Source of the DNA: SAR324 cluster bacterium
Lineage (GTDB): Bacteria; SAR324; NAC60-12
Direction: 5' to 3'
DNA length: 64,000 nucleotides
NCBI GenBank assembly: GCA_028281495.1
Contig: JANQJU010000086.1
Coordinates: 1-64,000 of the forward strand
Of the stretch, positions 25,370-35,599 are shown one piece after another (position 1 is the first letter of the stretch; each line of letters opens with the position of its first letter). The position numbers were made by a program, and so were the translations under genes. Below the pieces are notes generated by a model. The model saw only the letters and a list, made by a program, of their open reading frames with translations, searched no databases and had not been told where the DNA came from.

Positions 25370-28300
25370 TCACCCTTCCACGGACCGATTCGCATATCTT
25401 GCCATGAACCGTGTTAAGCCTTCTTGCAGTCGATGGGTCACCACTCGGTTAGAAGGCAGGCTGCGGTTAAGGACAAATTCGGCAGTTTGCAAAACTTTAT
25501 CCCACTTGGGACGTTGGGGCAGTTTTTCCAGTTTGAGGTATTTGTCGAGTGTCCTCGTTTTGAAGACGCCTTGATCGATGTAGACCTTCCAGATTCCACT
25601 TTCCTCGGCCAAGGCCGCTTTGGTTTTTCCTGTTTCTTCTTTCCAAGCATCCAAAGTGAGATTCATCAGATGAACTAGGGATTCCCGAAACTCGAATGTG
25701 TTCATATGAGGGGAAGGGGTTTCTTCCAACTCAGGCAAGGGCGAATTGCGCAATTGGGGCAATAGCTCGCCTCCCCCTTCAATGAGATATTGCATCACAT
25801 TGTCTAGAAAGCCTTCCATCGCTCGGATGGTTTGTTTTTGATCGGTCAATTGGGAAAGCCATTGCTGAGGATTGTCGGTATGGAATGAATTGGCATTGAT
25901 AGCTGTATTGGCGTTGATAGCTGTATTCGATGTTTTGGCTGCGGTTTCTTGGATCACGAAGGTGTAGATCTGTTCATCTTCCAGTTCCAACGGCATGACC
26001 ATCACAAGACAATGTTGCGACGTTCCATTGGTTTGAGGCACGACCAGTTCTGCATGATGGCGAGGTGGAAAATGTTGGTTTTTTTCCAACGATAAGGATT
26101 CGCAGTTGCTGAGCAACTCACGATAAACGGCGTGGATTGCAGCGGGGAATACGTGTTGAGGGTCTCGCCCTAGTATCGCAGCAGACGATTGACTAAAAAG
26201 CTGTTCGGCCTTTTGGTTTACATAAACGATTTCATGATGCTCATTCACTGCCAAAATGGCTTCCTCAGTCACGTCCAATATTTTTGCCAGACGCTTTTTG
26301 GAATGATCGAGTTCACGTTCGGCTTTTTGGCGTCGGGCGATTTCCGCTTTGAGCAATTGATTTTCTTGCAATGTTTCCACCGACGCTTTGATCTGCAAAT
26401 GGGTCGATACCCGTGCCAATAACTCTTCTGGTGAGAAGGGTTTGGTCAGGAAATCGTTGGCACCGCAGTTCAATCCTTTCACTAAATCCGAGACTTCATT
26501 TTTAGCGGTGAGAAACACGATGGGCAATTGCCACGGATCGTAGGTTTGACGAATCTGGCGGCATACCTCATAGCCATCCATTCTGGGCATCATGATGTCC
26601 AATAGAATCAGATCAGGCGATTCCACTTTCAGCAGATCCAAAGCCTGATATCCACTCTGTGCCAATTGTACTTGGTAATGATAGAGTTCTAAAAAATTCT
26701 GCACGACCCGAAGGTTCACAGGTTCATCATCAATCACTAAAATGGTTTGGTTCATTCCTTGAGTGTGCGTGGAACCCGATATGAACTTGGAGAAACTCGC
26801 CATCGATTGAGAGGACGTCACATGGGATGGGGAAACCGGGGCAATCGGGGGATGCATCTCCATGATAGGAATTCCCTGAGATGAGGAAAGGCCCGTCTCC
26901 GTTTCCGAAATTTCCGATGGAAGATCGGCAATCGGCAAAGAAAAGAAAAAACGAGAACCTCGGTGAGGGTTGTTGGCCACTTCCAACAACCCTCCGTGCA
27001 ACTGGACCAATTGTTGGCAGATCGTGAGTCCTAATCCAGTGCCTCCATATTCTCGGCTGGTGGAACGGTCGGCTTGCTCAAACGATTCGAAGATTCGTTT
27101 TTGTTTGCTGTTGGGAATTCCGATGCCGGTATCGGACACAGTGATTTGGATCTGATCCGCGGTCTCTTCAGCCAGTACATTGACTTCTCCTTGTGCGGTG
27201 AATTTGATCGCGTTTCCGATGAGATTGTGGAGGATTTGCTGAAGCCGGTTTTCGTCACCCCAGGCGGGTGGCAACTGAGGAGCAATCAGGTTTTGTAAAA
27301 CGACGGGTTTTTCGCCCACCAGCGGACGCGATAGCGTGAGTACCACTTCAGCTAAGCTTCGCAAATCGATGGCCTTTTTGTGCAAGTCCAACGAATGCTG
27401 TCGCATTTTGGAATAGTCCAAAATGTCATTCACGAGATTGTACAAACGATGACCGCTCGATACAATCAGACGAAGGTTTTCCTGGGTGGTTGCATTCAGC
27501 TCTCCTGCCGTTCCCTCCAACAAAGATTCAGCAATGCCGATGATGCCATTCAGCGGAGTCCTTAGCTCATGAGATGTGTTGGCGAGGAACTCGTCCTTCA
27601 ATTTTTCAACCCGGATTTGCTCGGTGATATCACGGATGGCAATCGCCTGGATGGGGTGCCGACGCAAGGTGATTTCCATGTCGAATTGTCCTGAGGGAGC
27701 TTGGCTGTTTGGAGGCTTTTTCATTCCTAAAACTCGAAACGTGTGAGGAGCCGAGGATTCCAAGTAACGGTCCAACACCTCGTGGTCTTCCAGAGAGACA
27801 AACTCTCGGATATGTTTGCCCAAGACCTCCTCCGTTTCGGAATGAAACATTCGGGCAAAGATGGGGTTGACATCGACGATCACTCCGTTTTCATGAATCG
27901 CAACTCCTTCGAACGTGGCTTCTGACAATTGGCGGAAACGCCGTTCGCTTTCTTTAAGCCATTGATCGAGACGGCGTTTTTCTGTCACATCCTCGGAAAC
28001 TCCCACCAAGCCAATGACTTTCCCAGAATCGTCTCGCATGGCAACTTTAGTGGTTGCGAGCCACATTTCTCGGCCATCGGCAGGGGTTTGTCGTTCCGTG
28101 ACAGTGTATTCGTCAAGCTCCTGTTTCATCACCATTTCATCGACATTCCGAAACGCTTCGGCCTGCTCCACCCAAGGCAGATCGTAATCGGTTTTTCCGT
28201 CCAGCTCGGCAACGGAAGAAAGTCCAGCTTTATACGCAAAACGAAGATTGCCACCCAAGAGTTCCCGATTCCGATTTTTCCAGAAGATATAATAGTGTGG

Positions 28301-28444
28301 CAGGTGATCGATTACCTGTTGGTAGAAGGCATTGTTCGCTTGAAGCTGTTGAATCTGAGCGCGAGCTTGCTGAAGCTCCTGCTCTAAATCGGCAATGGCC
28401 GACTCCGATGTCTGGGATGACGGCGTGTCCTCCTCATGATGCAT
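25370..28444 (-). CDS. Hybrid histidine kinase PAS-PAS-HK-REC-PAS with unrecognised C-terminal domain
   Basis: 1024 residues from ATG 28444 (ribosome site GAGGGGGA). Order: coiled coil; PAS (about 40-160); PAS (165-285); HisKA with His292 (ANTSHELRTPLNG); ATPase (N box RLQQILHNLIGNAIKF, DTGIGIP, GGTGLGLT); receiver with phosphoacceptor Asp616 (LILLDIMMPRMDG); PAS (715-835); then a linker and a conserved domain at about 917-997. That last domain is also found at the C-terminus of the 36221 kinase, about 32 of 76 positions identical by eye, and is not a known output domain to me. No membrane segment, so cytoplasmic sensing. A tiny in-frame duplication lies in the linker. Divergent from the 28742 kinase. 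Confidence 0.93.
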   Translation of the reverse strand: MHHEEDTPSSQTSESAIADLEQELQQARAQIQQLQANNAFYQQVIDHLPHYYIFWKNRNRELLGGNLRFAYKAGLSSVAELDGKTDYDLPWVEQAEAFRNVDEMVMKQELDEYTVTERQTPADGREMWLATTKVAMRDDSGKVIGLVGVSEDVTEKRRLDQWLKESERRFRQLSEATFEGVAIHENGVIVDVNPIFARMFHSETEEVLGKHIREFVSLEDHEVLDRYLESSAPHTFRVLGMKKPPNSQAPSGQFDMEITLRRHPIQAIAIRDITEQIRVEKLKDEFLANTSHELRTPLNGIIGIAESLLEGTAGELNATTQENLRLIVSSGHRLYNLVNDILDYSKMRQHSLDLHKKAIDLRSLAEVVLTLSRPLVGEKPVVLQNLIAPQLPPAWGDENRLQQILHNLIGNAIKFTAQGEVNVLAEETADQIQITVSDTGIGIPNSKQKRIFESFEQADRSTSREYGGTGLGLTICQQLVQLHGGLLEVANNPHRGSRFFFSLPIADLPSEISETETGLSSSQGIPIMEMHPPIAPVSPSHVTSSQSMASFSKFISGSTHTQGMNQTILVIDDEPVNLRVVQNFLELYHYQVQLAQSGYQALDLLKVESPDLILLDIMMPRMDGYEVCRQIRQTYDPWQLPIVFLTAKNEVSDLVKGLNCGANDFLTKPFSPEELLARVSTHLQIKASVETLQENQLLKAEIARRQKAERELDHSKKRLAKILDVTEEAILAVNEHHEIVYVNQKAEQLFSQSSAAILGRDPQHVFPAAIHAVYRELLSNCESLSLEKNQHFPPRHHAELVVPQTNGTSQHCLVMVMPLELEDEQIYTFVIQETAAKTSNTAINANTAINANSFHTDNPQQWLSQLTDQKQTIRAMEGFLDNVMQYLIEGGGELLPQLRNSPLPELEETPSPHMNTFEFRESLVHLMNLTLDAWKEETGKTKAALAEESGIWKVYIDQGVFKTRTLDKYLKLEKLPQRPKWDKVLQTAEFVLNRSLPSNRVVTHRLQEGLTRFMARYANRSVEG
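25890..25925. repeat. 18-bp tandem duplication within the kinase gene
   Basis: TTGGCATTGATAGCTGTA and TTGGCGTTGATAGCTGTA are adjacent, differing by one base, and encode a doubled NTAINA segment in the linker of the minus-strand kinase. Likely a recent slippage event in an unstructured region. Confidence 0.85.
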
Positions 28445-28741
28445 GGTGTCCCCCTCAATCAATGGTTGGATGGTGGATTAAACCAGAGGTTGCCTCGACC
28501 CGTGGTTCTTCTCAGATTTACCTGCATCACCTGATGAAATCAAATCGGTTCCCCGCCCGATAGACTCCATGCTGGATTGCCATGAATCAGTACACAAAAC
28601 TCCCTTACGAACGGATCTCATCGATTCTCCTTATATTTTCATCTCAATTGAGGCAGCATTCCTTTCGTACATCCTTTGATACGGAAAAAGACTACTCTGA
28701 AATAGAGATCGACGACTTAATTCACGACGGAGAATGGCACG

Positions 28742-31700
28742 ATGCAAGAGAATAAGGATTTATTGAGAAGCCAACTCGAAGGATACGTGGGGAGCCATCA
28801 ACTTTATGAAAGCCAAAAAACTGTGGTTTACCGAGGGCAGAGGCTATCTGATGGACAACCCGTCATATTGAAGTTGTTGAACAGCGATGACCCGCCCCAC
28901 CAGGAAATGCTCCGCTTTCAAAGAGAGTTTGACCTCGTTAAAACCTTTCAAACCCCTGGGGTCGTTCAAGCATTGGAGATCAAACCATTTCTAAACAGTC
29001 GGATCATCGTGTTTGAGGACATTGGTGGGATATCGTTGGATCGGATGGTTGCAGCAGGGCCGCTCAATCTAGCGGAATTTTTCCAGTTGGCGATTCAATT
29101 GTCGGAAACCGTGGGGATCCTCCATCGGCAAAAGATCGTCCATAAAGATATCACACCGGCCAATGTGGTTTGGAATTCAACAGAGCGGCGTGGACAATTG
29201 ATCGATTTTGGTATTGCCACCCAACTTTTACGCGAAAATACTGTTTTGGTGAATTCTAGCCCGTTGGAAGGATCCTTGCCTTACCTGTCTCCGGAACAAA
29301 CGGGCCGCATGAATCGAGTGATCGACCATCGAACCGATTTGTATTCGCTTGGGGCCACACTTTATCATTTGTTGACAGGGCACCCTTTGTTTTCGGTCAA
29401 AGATCCTCTCGAATTGATCTATTGCCATTTAACCAAGCTACCGCTCACCCCCTTCCACAGGAAGCCTCATTTACCACTCGCTGTTTCTAAGATCATTATG
29501 AAGCTGGTTGAGAAAAATGCAGAGGACCGATATCAAAGTGCATTTGGGGTCAAGGCTGACTTGCTCATGTGTGATCAACAGTTTCAGAGCATAGGCCATA
29601 TTGCCGTGTTTCCGCTGGGGCAGTCTGATATTTCAGATCAATTCCAAATTCCTCAGAAGCTATATGGCCGTGAAGTAGAGATCGCTCATCTCTATGCCGC
29701 TTTTGATCGTGTGAGCCAGGGGACGAGCGAATTGGTTCTTGTCGCAGGCCCCTCGGGGATCGGCAAATCGATCCTGGTTAAAGAACTCCAAAGACCTATT
29801 GTTCAAAAACGCGGTCTATTCATTTCTGGGAAGTGTGACCCATTTTCGAGCAATGTTCCTTATGTCTCGTTGATTCAGGCTTTTCGGGGATTAATCCGCC
29901 AATTGTTGTCTTATGACCAACAGGAGGTTGCCTCGTGGAAACACAAGCTTCTGGCCGTTTTAGGAAGCAATGGCCAAATCATCATCGAAGTGATTCCCGA
30001 AGTTGAATTAATTCTTGGCCCCCAACCGCCCCCTCCTGAGTTGCCCCCCAACGAATCCCAAAATCGGTTCGATCTAGTCTTTCAAAAGTTCACTGAAGCC
30101 TTCGCTATATATAATCACCCCTTAGTGATTTTTTTGGATGACTTGCAATGGGCTGATTCTTCGTCGCTCCATCTAATCGAACAAGTCATGAGCAATGCCC
30201 AGGGGCAACCCCTCCTCATGATCGGAGCTTATCGTTCTGATGAAGTGGATCGATCCGACCCTTTGTATTTGTGCTTGGAAAACATTGCTCAGGCTTCAAC
30301 GCCAATCAAAACCATCCCCTTACTTCCTCTCGAACTGGCTCATGTGGGTGAGTTGATTTCAGAAACTTTGGATTGTGACAAGGAGCAAACCCAATTGTTG
30401 GCTCAGCTTTGTTTTGAAAAAACCCAAGGCAATCCTTTCTTCCTGCATCAATTTTTACAAAATCTTCATCATGAAAAATTGATTTTTTTCGATTACGAGC
30501 AAGGTTCGTGGCAGTGGAAATGGGAGGCCATCCAAGCGAAGCAGTACACTGACAACGTGATTGCTTTCATGATTGCTAAAATTCAAACCTTTGCTTCTTC
30601 GACGCAAACTGCACTGCAAACGGCTTCCTGTGTCGGCAAGGCCTTTGAAACAAACCTGTTAGCCCATGTGATGGAATGTACCGAGACCTGGATTGAGGAA
30701 CAATTGAGAGAGGTGCTGAAAGACGGACTCCTGTTCCAACAAGGAACTCGATATTCTTTTGTCCACGACCGAGTTCAACAGGCGGCGGCCACCTTATTGC
30801 CCGACAAGGAGCAGCAACAGATTCATTTTAAAATAGGATCCTATTTATTGCAGAGTCTCTCTGAAAAAGAGCAGGAGCCTCACATCATTGATATGGTGAA
30901 TCATCTGAATCACGGAGCGCACTATACAAAAACGAATTTGAGCATTGAAGTGCTAGCGCGTTTGAATCTCAAAGCAGGTAAAAAGTCTCGATTCTCCAAT
31001 GCTTATGATGCGGCTGCCAATTATTTTCGATGGGGGATTCATTGGTTGGAAGAAGCAAGGTGGCAATCACATCATGACCTTTTGTTTTCCCTCACTTTCG
31101 GTTTAGCTGAAGCGGAGTATCTATTGAGACATCACGAATCGGCCAATCAACAGTTTGACAACCTTTACCAGTATGCTCAAACTCCAAATACCCAAGTGGA
31201 AATTTTGGCCACCCAAGTGCTTTTGCTCATGGATGTGGGAAAGCATCAAGAGGCAACAGCTCTTTTCCGAAAAGCAATGGTCCTATGTGAGGAACCGATT
31301 CCAAAGGATGAGGAAGCCGTGCAGAACGCCTTGAGTCTTGAAAAAAATGCAGTGCTTGCATTGATTGGAGGTCGTGCGATTGCAGAACTCATCGATCTAC
31401 CTGAGATGACCGACTCCCTTTCGTTGATGAAGATGAAACTGTTAGTGAACATCATACCCGCTGCTTATTTTACTGACTTAACGCTTCACCGCTGGCTAGG
31501 GTTCCGGATATTGCGTCTCACAATTGAACACGGCAATTCGCCTTATGCCTCCTTTGGGTATTCCATTGCCGCGTTCGTCATGCGTTCTGCATTTGGAGAT
31601 ACACCAACAGGTTATGAATTTGGGCTGTTGGCTGTGAAAAACAGCGATAAATATGGAGATCCCAACTATCAATGCAAGACTTACACATTGATGGGGTTGA

Positions 31701-34009
31701 CTATCAACCATTGGAGCCAACCCCTTTCCGACAACATCCCTTATGCAAAAAAAGGGATCCGTTATGGTATGGATTCTGGAGATTACCTCCATACGGGAAC
31801 GGCGATATCAGCCGTTTTATTGGCTTTGTCCACGTCCGGTGTTTCCTTAAACACAGTGAAAGAGGCGTGCGAGCAACACTGGCCGTTTTTGCAGAAAAAG
31901 GCGCCCGAAATTGCTCCATATGCCGATATCCTATCTGCCTTTGTCGACTATTTAACCGGACGGCGTTTAGACAATAATCCACTGTTTGATGGTGAATTTT
32001 GTTCCAGGCTTGAGTCCAACCAATTCAAAGTTCCATTGTTGACTTACTACACGCGGAAAATGATGCTGAGTCTTTTGTTTCAGCAATGGGACGAGGGAGA
32101 ACAGCAGATCCAGCAAGCAGAAGCCTGTTTACCGTATGCATCTGGACAGATTGAAGAACAAGACTATCACTTTCTCAAAGCCTTGCTATATGCCGCTTCT
32201 TATCTGGAGGGGGTGGATTCCCAACAATCCTCTGAAATTGTTTTGGGAGAAATTCAGCTAGCAGTAGAAATTTTGGAACGTTGGAATCGAGATTGCCCTG
32301 AAAACTTCCAACACAAATTGTATCTGATTCGAGCCTTCGTTTACCGCATCAAAAACCAATTTGTTCGGGCGGCTGAATGCTTCGATTGGGCCATTGAATC
32401 TGCGTTGCAGCATGGTTTCACACACAATGCTGCAATCGCGAACGAGTCCGCAGGAAATTATTATCGATCCCTTGGTCGACAAAAAATGGCTCGGATGTAT
32501 TTTCAGGAAGCGAGTGTGTTGTTTTTGAAATGGGGAGCTACTTTCAAAGTCCATCAATTGCAAGCAAACCACCCACAATTCCTAAGTCACCCGCACACAA
32601 CGGCTTCGTTCAACAAGGAGGCGCCAATCACGTGGACTTTCTCGACAGCGTCTGGATCGATCATCGACTTGATGACGATTTTTAGGGCAACACAGGCTCT
32701 ATCAGGAGAGGTGGTGTTTGAGGAGCTGTTGAAGAAATTGATTCGCATTGTGTTAGAAAATGCCGGAGCTGAAAAGGGCTTTTTGCTTTTGGAAGATGAA
32801 GCGTCTCAAGCTCTATTGATCCAAGCCGAGTGTGTGGGGAATCAACCCATCCATGTTCTACAAAACCAACCCTTTGAGAAACATGCTCATCTTTCCGTGG
32901 GCATCATCCAATTTGTAATCCGGACTTGGGAAACAGTGGTTTTGGGAGATGCCGCACAACAGGGAGAATTCACACAGGACCCCTATGTACAAAAGCAACA
33001 TCCCAAGTCCATCTTGTGTTTACCGATTCTTCATCAAGGGAAACTGATTGGTATTTTGTATTTAGAAAATAACGAAATCACCGAAGCTTTCACTGCCGAA
33101 CGCTTGCAGCTGTTGCAATTATTATCGAGCCAAGCCGCCATTTCTTTGGAAAATGCCCGATTGGTGACTCACCTAGAAGCGAAAGTGGAAGCACGCACCC
33201 GAGTTTTGAAACAACGACAGACGCAACTGATCCAATCTGAGAAAATGGCCGGGCTTGCTACGGTGGTGGCAGGAGCCACCCATGAGTTGAACAATCCCAA
33301 CAATTTCATCCATTTTGGCGTGGAGTTGCTGAAAGCGGAGCTGGATGGCTTGGCAGGTTTGGCAATGCACCCGGCCGATGCGGAAATTTTGGACATTCGC
33401 CCCAGCCTGCAAGAAAAATTAACTACTCTGTCGTCATCATTGAATACGATCCAGGAAGGTTCCAAACGGGTCGATAAAATTGTGAGAGGCTTGAAAACGT
33501 TTTCCCGATTGGGAGAAGCTGAATACAAACACGTTTCCGTGGTGGACAGCCTTCAATCGGTAATGACTTTGGTGCAAGCCAACTATCGGTCCCATGTAAA
33601 ATTCATCGAGAATTTTCAAATGGATTTCCAGCTAGAATGCTGGGCTGCGGAACTCAATCAAGCCTTTATGAACCTCATGATCAATGCTTGCCAAGCTATC
33701 CGCACGAAGCAATCTCAAGCTGAAGACCCTGCACCGGGGCAGCTCGTGATCAGTACCTCCCAACACAAAGACAGGTTAGTCATTCTGTTTCAAGACACAG
33801 GATGCGGTATGACTTCAGAGGTGCAAGCGAAGATGTTTGAGCCTTTTTTCACAACCCGTGAAGTCGGCGACGGCAACGGCTTGGGCTTGGCAATTGTCTA
33901 TAGCATCATCGAAAAACATCGGGGACAGATCCAGGTGGAATCCCAACTGGGAGTGGGAACCACCGTGAGTCTTTTGCTCCCTGCAATTTTTCCTTTCTCA
34001 TGCCGCTAG
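28742..34009 (+). CDS. Giant Ser/Thr kinase - AAA ATPase - GAF - histidine kinase
   Basis: 1755 residues. Residues 1-270: Hanks-type kinase (ATP Lys in VILKLLN about 44; catalytic loop HKDITPANV about 133, with HKD for HRD; DFG about 155). About 310-700: ATPase of the signal-transduction type with Walker A GPSGIGKS (336-343) and FLDDLQWAD (about 463). About 740-1290: helical TPR-like region. About 1312-1476: GAF. After a coiled coil comes HisKA with GATHELNNPNN (about 1513) and an ATPase with NLMINACQAI, DTGCGM and GDGNGLGLAI. No receiver domain. The architecture is known from cyanobacteria and myxobacteria. Its 3' end overlaps the toxin gene by 12 nt, convergent. Confidence 0.93.
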   Translation: MQENKDLLRSQLEGYVGSHQLYESQKTVVYRGQRLSDGQPVILKLLNSDDPPHQEMLRFQREFDLVKTFQTPGVVQALEIKPFLNSRIIVFEDIGGISLDRMVAAGPLNLAEFFQLAIQLSETVGILHRQKIVHKDITPANVVWNSTERRGQLIDFGIATQLLRENTVLVNSSPLEGSLPYLSPEQTGRMNRVIDHRTDLYSLGATLYHLLTGHPLFSVKDPLELIYCHLTKLPLTPFHRKPHLPLAVSKIIMKLVEKNAEDRYQSAFGVKADLLMCDQQFQSIGHIAVFPLGQSDISDQFQIPQKLYGREVEIAHLYAAFDRVSQGTSELVLVAGPSGIGKSILVKELQRPIVQKRGLFISGKCDPFSSNVPYVSLIQAFRGLIRQLLSYDQQEVASWKHKLLAVLGSNGQIIIEVIPEVELILGPQPPPPELPPNESQNRFDLVFQKFTEAFAIYNHPLVIFLDDLQWADSSSLHLIEQVMSNAQGQPLLMIGAYRSDEVDRSDPLYLCLENIAQASTPIKTIPLLPLELAHVGELISETLDCDKEQTQLLAQLCFEKTQGNPFFLHQFLQNLHHEKLIFFDYEQGSWQWKWEAIQAKQYTDNVIAFMIAKIQTFASSTQTALQTASCVGKAFETNLLAHVMECTETWIEEQLREVLKDGLLFQQGTRYSFVHDRVQQAAATLLPDKEQQQIHFKIGSYLLQSLSEKEQEPHIIDMVNHLNHGAHYTKTNLSIEVLARLNLKAGKKSRFSNAYDAAANYFRWGIHWLEEARWQSHHDLLFSLTFGLAEAEYLLRHHESANQQFDNLYQYAQTPNTQVEILATQVLLLMDVGKHQEATALFRKAMVLCEEPIPKDEEAVQNALSLEKNAVLALIGGRAIAELIDLPEMTDSLSLMKMKLLVNIIPAAYFTDLTLHRWLGFRILRLTIEHGNSPYASFGYSIAAFVMRSAFGDTPTGYEFGLLAVKNSDKYGDPNYQCKTYTLMGLTINHWSQPLSDNIPYAKKGIRYGMDSGDYLHTGTAISAVLLALSTSGVSLNTVKEACEQHWPFLQKKAPEIAPYADILSAFVDYLTGRRLDNNPLFDGEFCSRLESNQFKVPLLTYYTRKMMLSLLFQQWDEGEQQIQQAEACLPYASGQIEEQDYHFLKALLYAASYLEGVDSQQSSEIVLGEIQLAVEILERWNRDCPENFQHKLYLIRAFVYRIKNQFVRAAECFDWAIESALQHGFTHNAAIANESAGNYYRSLGRQKMARMYFQEASVLFLKWGATFKVHQLQANHPQFLSHPHTTASFNKEAPITWTFSTASGSIIDLMTIFRATQALSGEVVFEELLKKLIRIVLENAGAEKGFLLLEDEASQALLIQAECVGNQPIHVLQNQPFEKHAHLSVGIIQFVIRTWETVVLGDAAQQGEFTQDPYVQKQHPKSILCLPILHQGKLIGILYLENNEITEAFTAERLQLLQLLSSQAAISLENARLVTHLEAKVEARTRVLKQRQTQLIQSEKMAGLATVVAGATHELNNPNNFIHFGVELLKAELDGLAGLAMHPADAEILDIRPSLQEKLTTLSSSLNTIQEGSKRVDKIVRGLKTFSRLGEAEYKHVSVVDSLQSVMTLVQANYRSHVKFIENFQMDFQLECWAAELNQAFMNLMINACQAIRTKQSQAEDPAPGQLVISTSQHKDRLVILFQDTGCGMTSEVQAKMFEPFFTTREVGDGNGLGLAIVYSIIEKHRGQIQVESQLGVGTTVSLLLPAIFPFSCR

Positions 34010-35107
34010 TTTTGCCGCAGCCACAATGGCGTCTCCGACGGTCTGATCTGGAAGAACGGGCACTCTTTTGACCCCTGCCATTTGTGCTTTGATGGTGGCA
34101 ATGTCTTTAATCACGTTGGCAACTTCCGTGTTTGCTGCCGTGAGAAACAACGTGCGGACCTCAGTAGTATTTTTGAGTCCTCGATCCAGATCATTCGCAA
34201 GGTTGCTAAGATCGTCCCCTAAAAACCCCCAAGCATTCTCCATTGCCGAGGCTGCATTCACGGCTGCTTTGATCTGAGTTCCCAAGCTTTGATAACCACT
34301 ACTGATTCCTGCTGCGAGTTTGACTTCAGCACTCAATGTGGAAGTTTCCTGTAACAACTTCGCCTTGTCGTTGTTGAATTCGCTGAGCAATTCCGCCGAT
34401 GCCACTTCGCCCCCAATACCGACCGCAACAATCGCAATGCCCCCAACAATCAACGTCGTACCAATCGCAACGCCTGTACCTGAGGTTAAAACATCGGTAA
34501 CGATCCCAGATGCTGTAACCAAAGTTCCCCCAATAATTGCCAATGCACTGAGAACCACGCCTGCGATGGATCCATCGATTTTGCTTTGGATGGAACCCAG
34601 TTCATTCTGGATCGAATTCAACACGCCGTTGTCACCTTTGACGGCTGCATTCAAATCGGTGACAACCTTGGCAAAGGAAGCCGCATCGATCGTCAAACTA
34701 TCATGAAGCCCCTGTAGGAAGGCCAAAATCGATTTAGCTTCATCTTGATATTTGGAAGATTGCGTTTTGAGTAAACTCAAGTTTGAAACCCATTCCTGTT
34801 GGGACGATCCCGGTGGCAATGTGGTCAGTACTGCATTGTGCAGAGCATAATAATTGCCAATGTTTGTGATATTCGTGAGGATGCGCGGTTGGATGCCGTT
34901 CAAGAATGTATCAGCATGCTGTCGGGCTGCGGCCAATCCAGTATTAATTGCGGTTTGATATTTTTGTAACGTCTTGAAGGCAGAGAAATCCACACTGGGC
35001 TGCTCTTTCACACTATTCGCATATTGTTGAATGAGCAGCGCCTGGGAGGACTGTTGCTTGTTGGTGAAGTTGACTTGTTTGGCCGCTTCAATGGTTTGAT
35101 TGGACAT
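33998..35107 (-). CDS. Alpha-helical pore-forming toxin of the ClyA/HBL-NHE superfamily
   Basis: 369 residues, nearly all helix, with one long hydrophobic hairpin at about 180-233 (GVVLSALAIIGGTLVTASG, a short turn, GTTLIVGGIAIVAVGIGG) between two sets of amphipathic Ala/Gln/Asn-rich helices. This is the architecture of HBL/NHE enterotoxin components and related MakA/AhlB/XaxA-type proteins. No classical signal peptide is present; several relatives leave the cell by other routes. ATG 35107 has AAAGGAAA before it. It follows, on the same strand, a lectin gene and a truncated helical protein; these may deliver or assemble with it. Target cell unknown. Confidence 0.75.
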   Translation of the reverse strand: MSNQTIEAAKQVNFTNKQQSSQALLIQQYANSVKEQPSVDFSAFKTLQKYQTAINTGLAAARQHADTFLNGIQPRILTNITNIGNYYALHNAVLTTLPPGSSQQEWVSNLSLLKTQSSKYQDEAKSILAFLQGLHDSLTIDAASFAKVVTDLNAAVKGDNGVLNSIQNELGSIQSKIDGSIAGVVLSALAIIGGTLVTASGIVTDVLTSGTGVAIGTTLIVGGIAIVAVGIGGEVASAELLSEFNNDKAKLLQETSTLSAEVKLAAGISSGYQSLGTQIKAAVNAASAMENAWGFLGDDLSNLANDLDRGLKNTTEVRTLFLTAANTEVANVIKDIATIKAQMAGVKRVPVLPDQTVGDAIVAAAKLAA

Positions 35108-35155
35108 AGCATTTCCTTTGATTTTAAAATTTTAAATGCTTGGCAACAGTAGGTG

Positions 35156-35584
35156 TTAAGTTACCACCTCCGCTCGACTGGTGATGATTCTTTTCAGGGA
35201 TCCAAATTGTTCATTGAGGACATTCCAGGGAGTGGCAACCAATTGCAAATGTTCGGTTAAACTCTCGGCATCCTGCTGGCTCGATATTGCTGCGACTTGC
35301 TGGGAGAAGGTTGCGAATTTCAAACTGATCCCACTACCAGGAGGCTCAATCGGAGATTGTCCCCAAGTCGCAGCAATCTGTTGTGTGACAGTGAGTGCCT
35401 CTTTCATGGCGGAAAGAAATAGGTTGTTTTGTACTTCCACCACTTTCGCTGCTGCAATCAGAGCGTCAAAGTGAGCTAAACGTTGATAAGCATCCATGAG
35501 CTTCTCATTGTTTGCGTTGAGAGACGCACGTGCCGGAGCAGTCTGTTCAATGCCATCCACAGTCCCTTGGATTCCCGACACCAC
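35156..35584 (-). CDS. Truncated helical toxin-like protein
   Basis: 142 residues from a GTG at 35584, mostly helix (NNEKLMDAYQRLAHFDALIA, VEVQNNLFLSAMKEALTVTQ, then IAATWGQ and a C-terminal helix). It looks like the second helical half of a ClyA/HBL-type protein without the first half and hydrophobic hairpin. It is in the same frame as the lectin gene, separated only by that gene's TGA (35600-35602), and the frame is open right after it. Either a deletion has joined a lectin gene to a toxin C-terminus, or stop readthrough makes a fusion. It lies 48 bp before the toxin start. No clear ribosome site. Confidence 0.5.
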   Translation of the reverse strand: MVSGIQGTVDGIEQTAPARASLNANNEKLMDAYQRLAHFDALIAAAKVVEVQNNLFLSAMKEALTVTQQIAATWGQSPIEPPGSGISLKFATFSQQVAAISSQQDAESLTEHLQLVATPWNVLNEQFGSLKRIITSRAEVVT

Positions 35585-35599
35585 CCAAAATCCAAGAAG

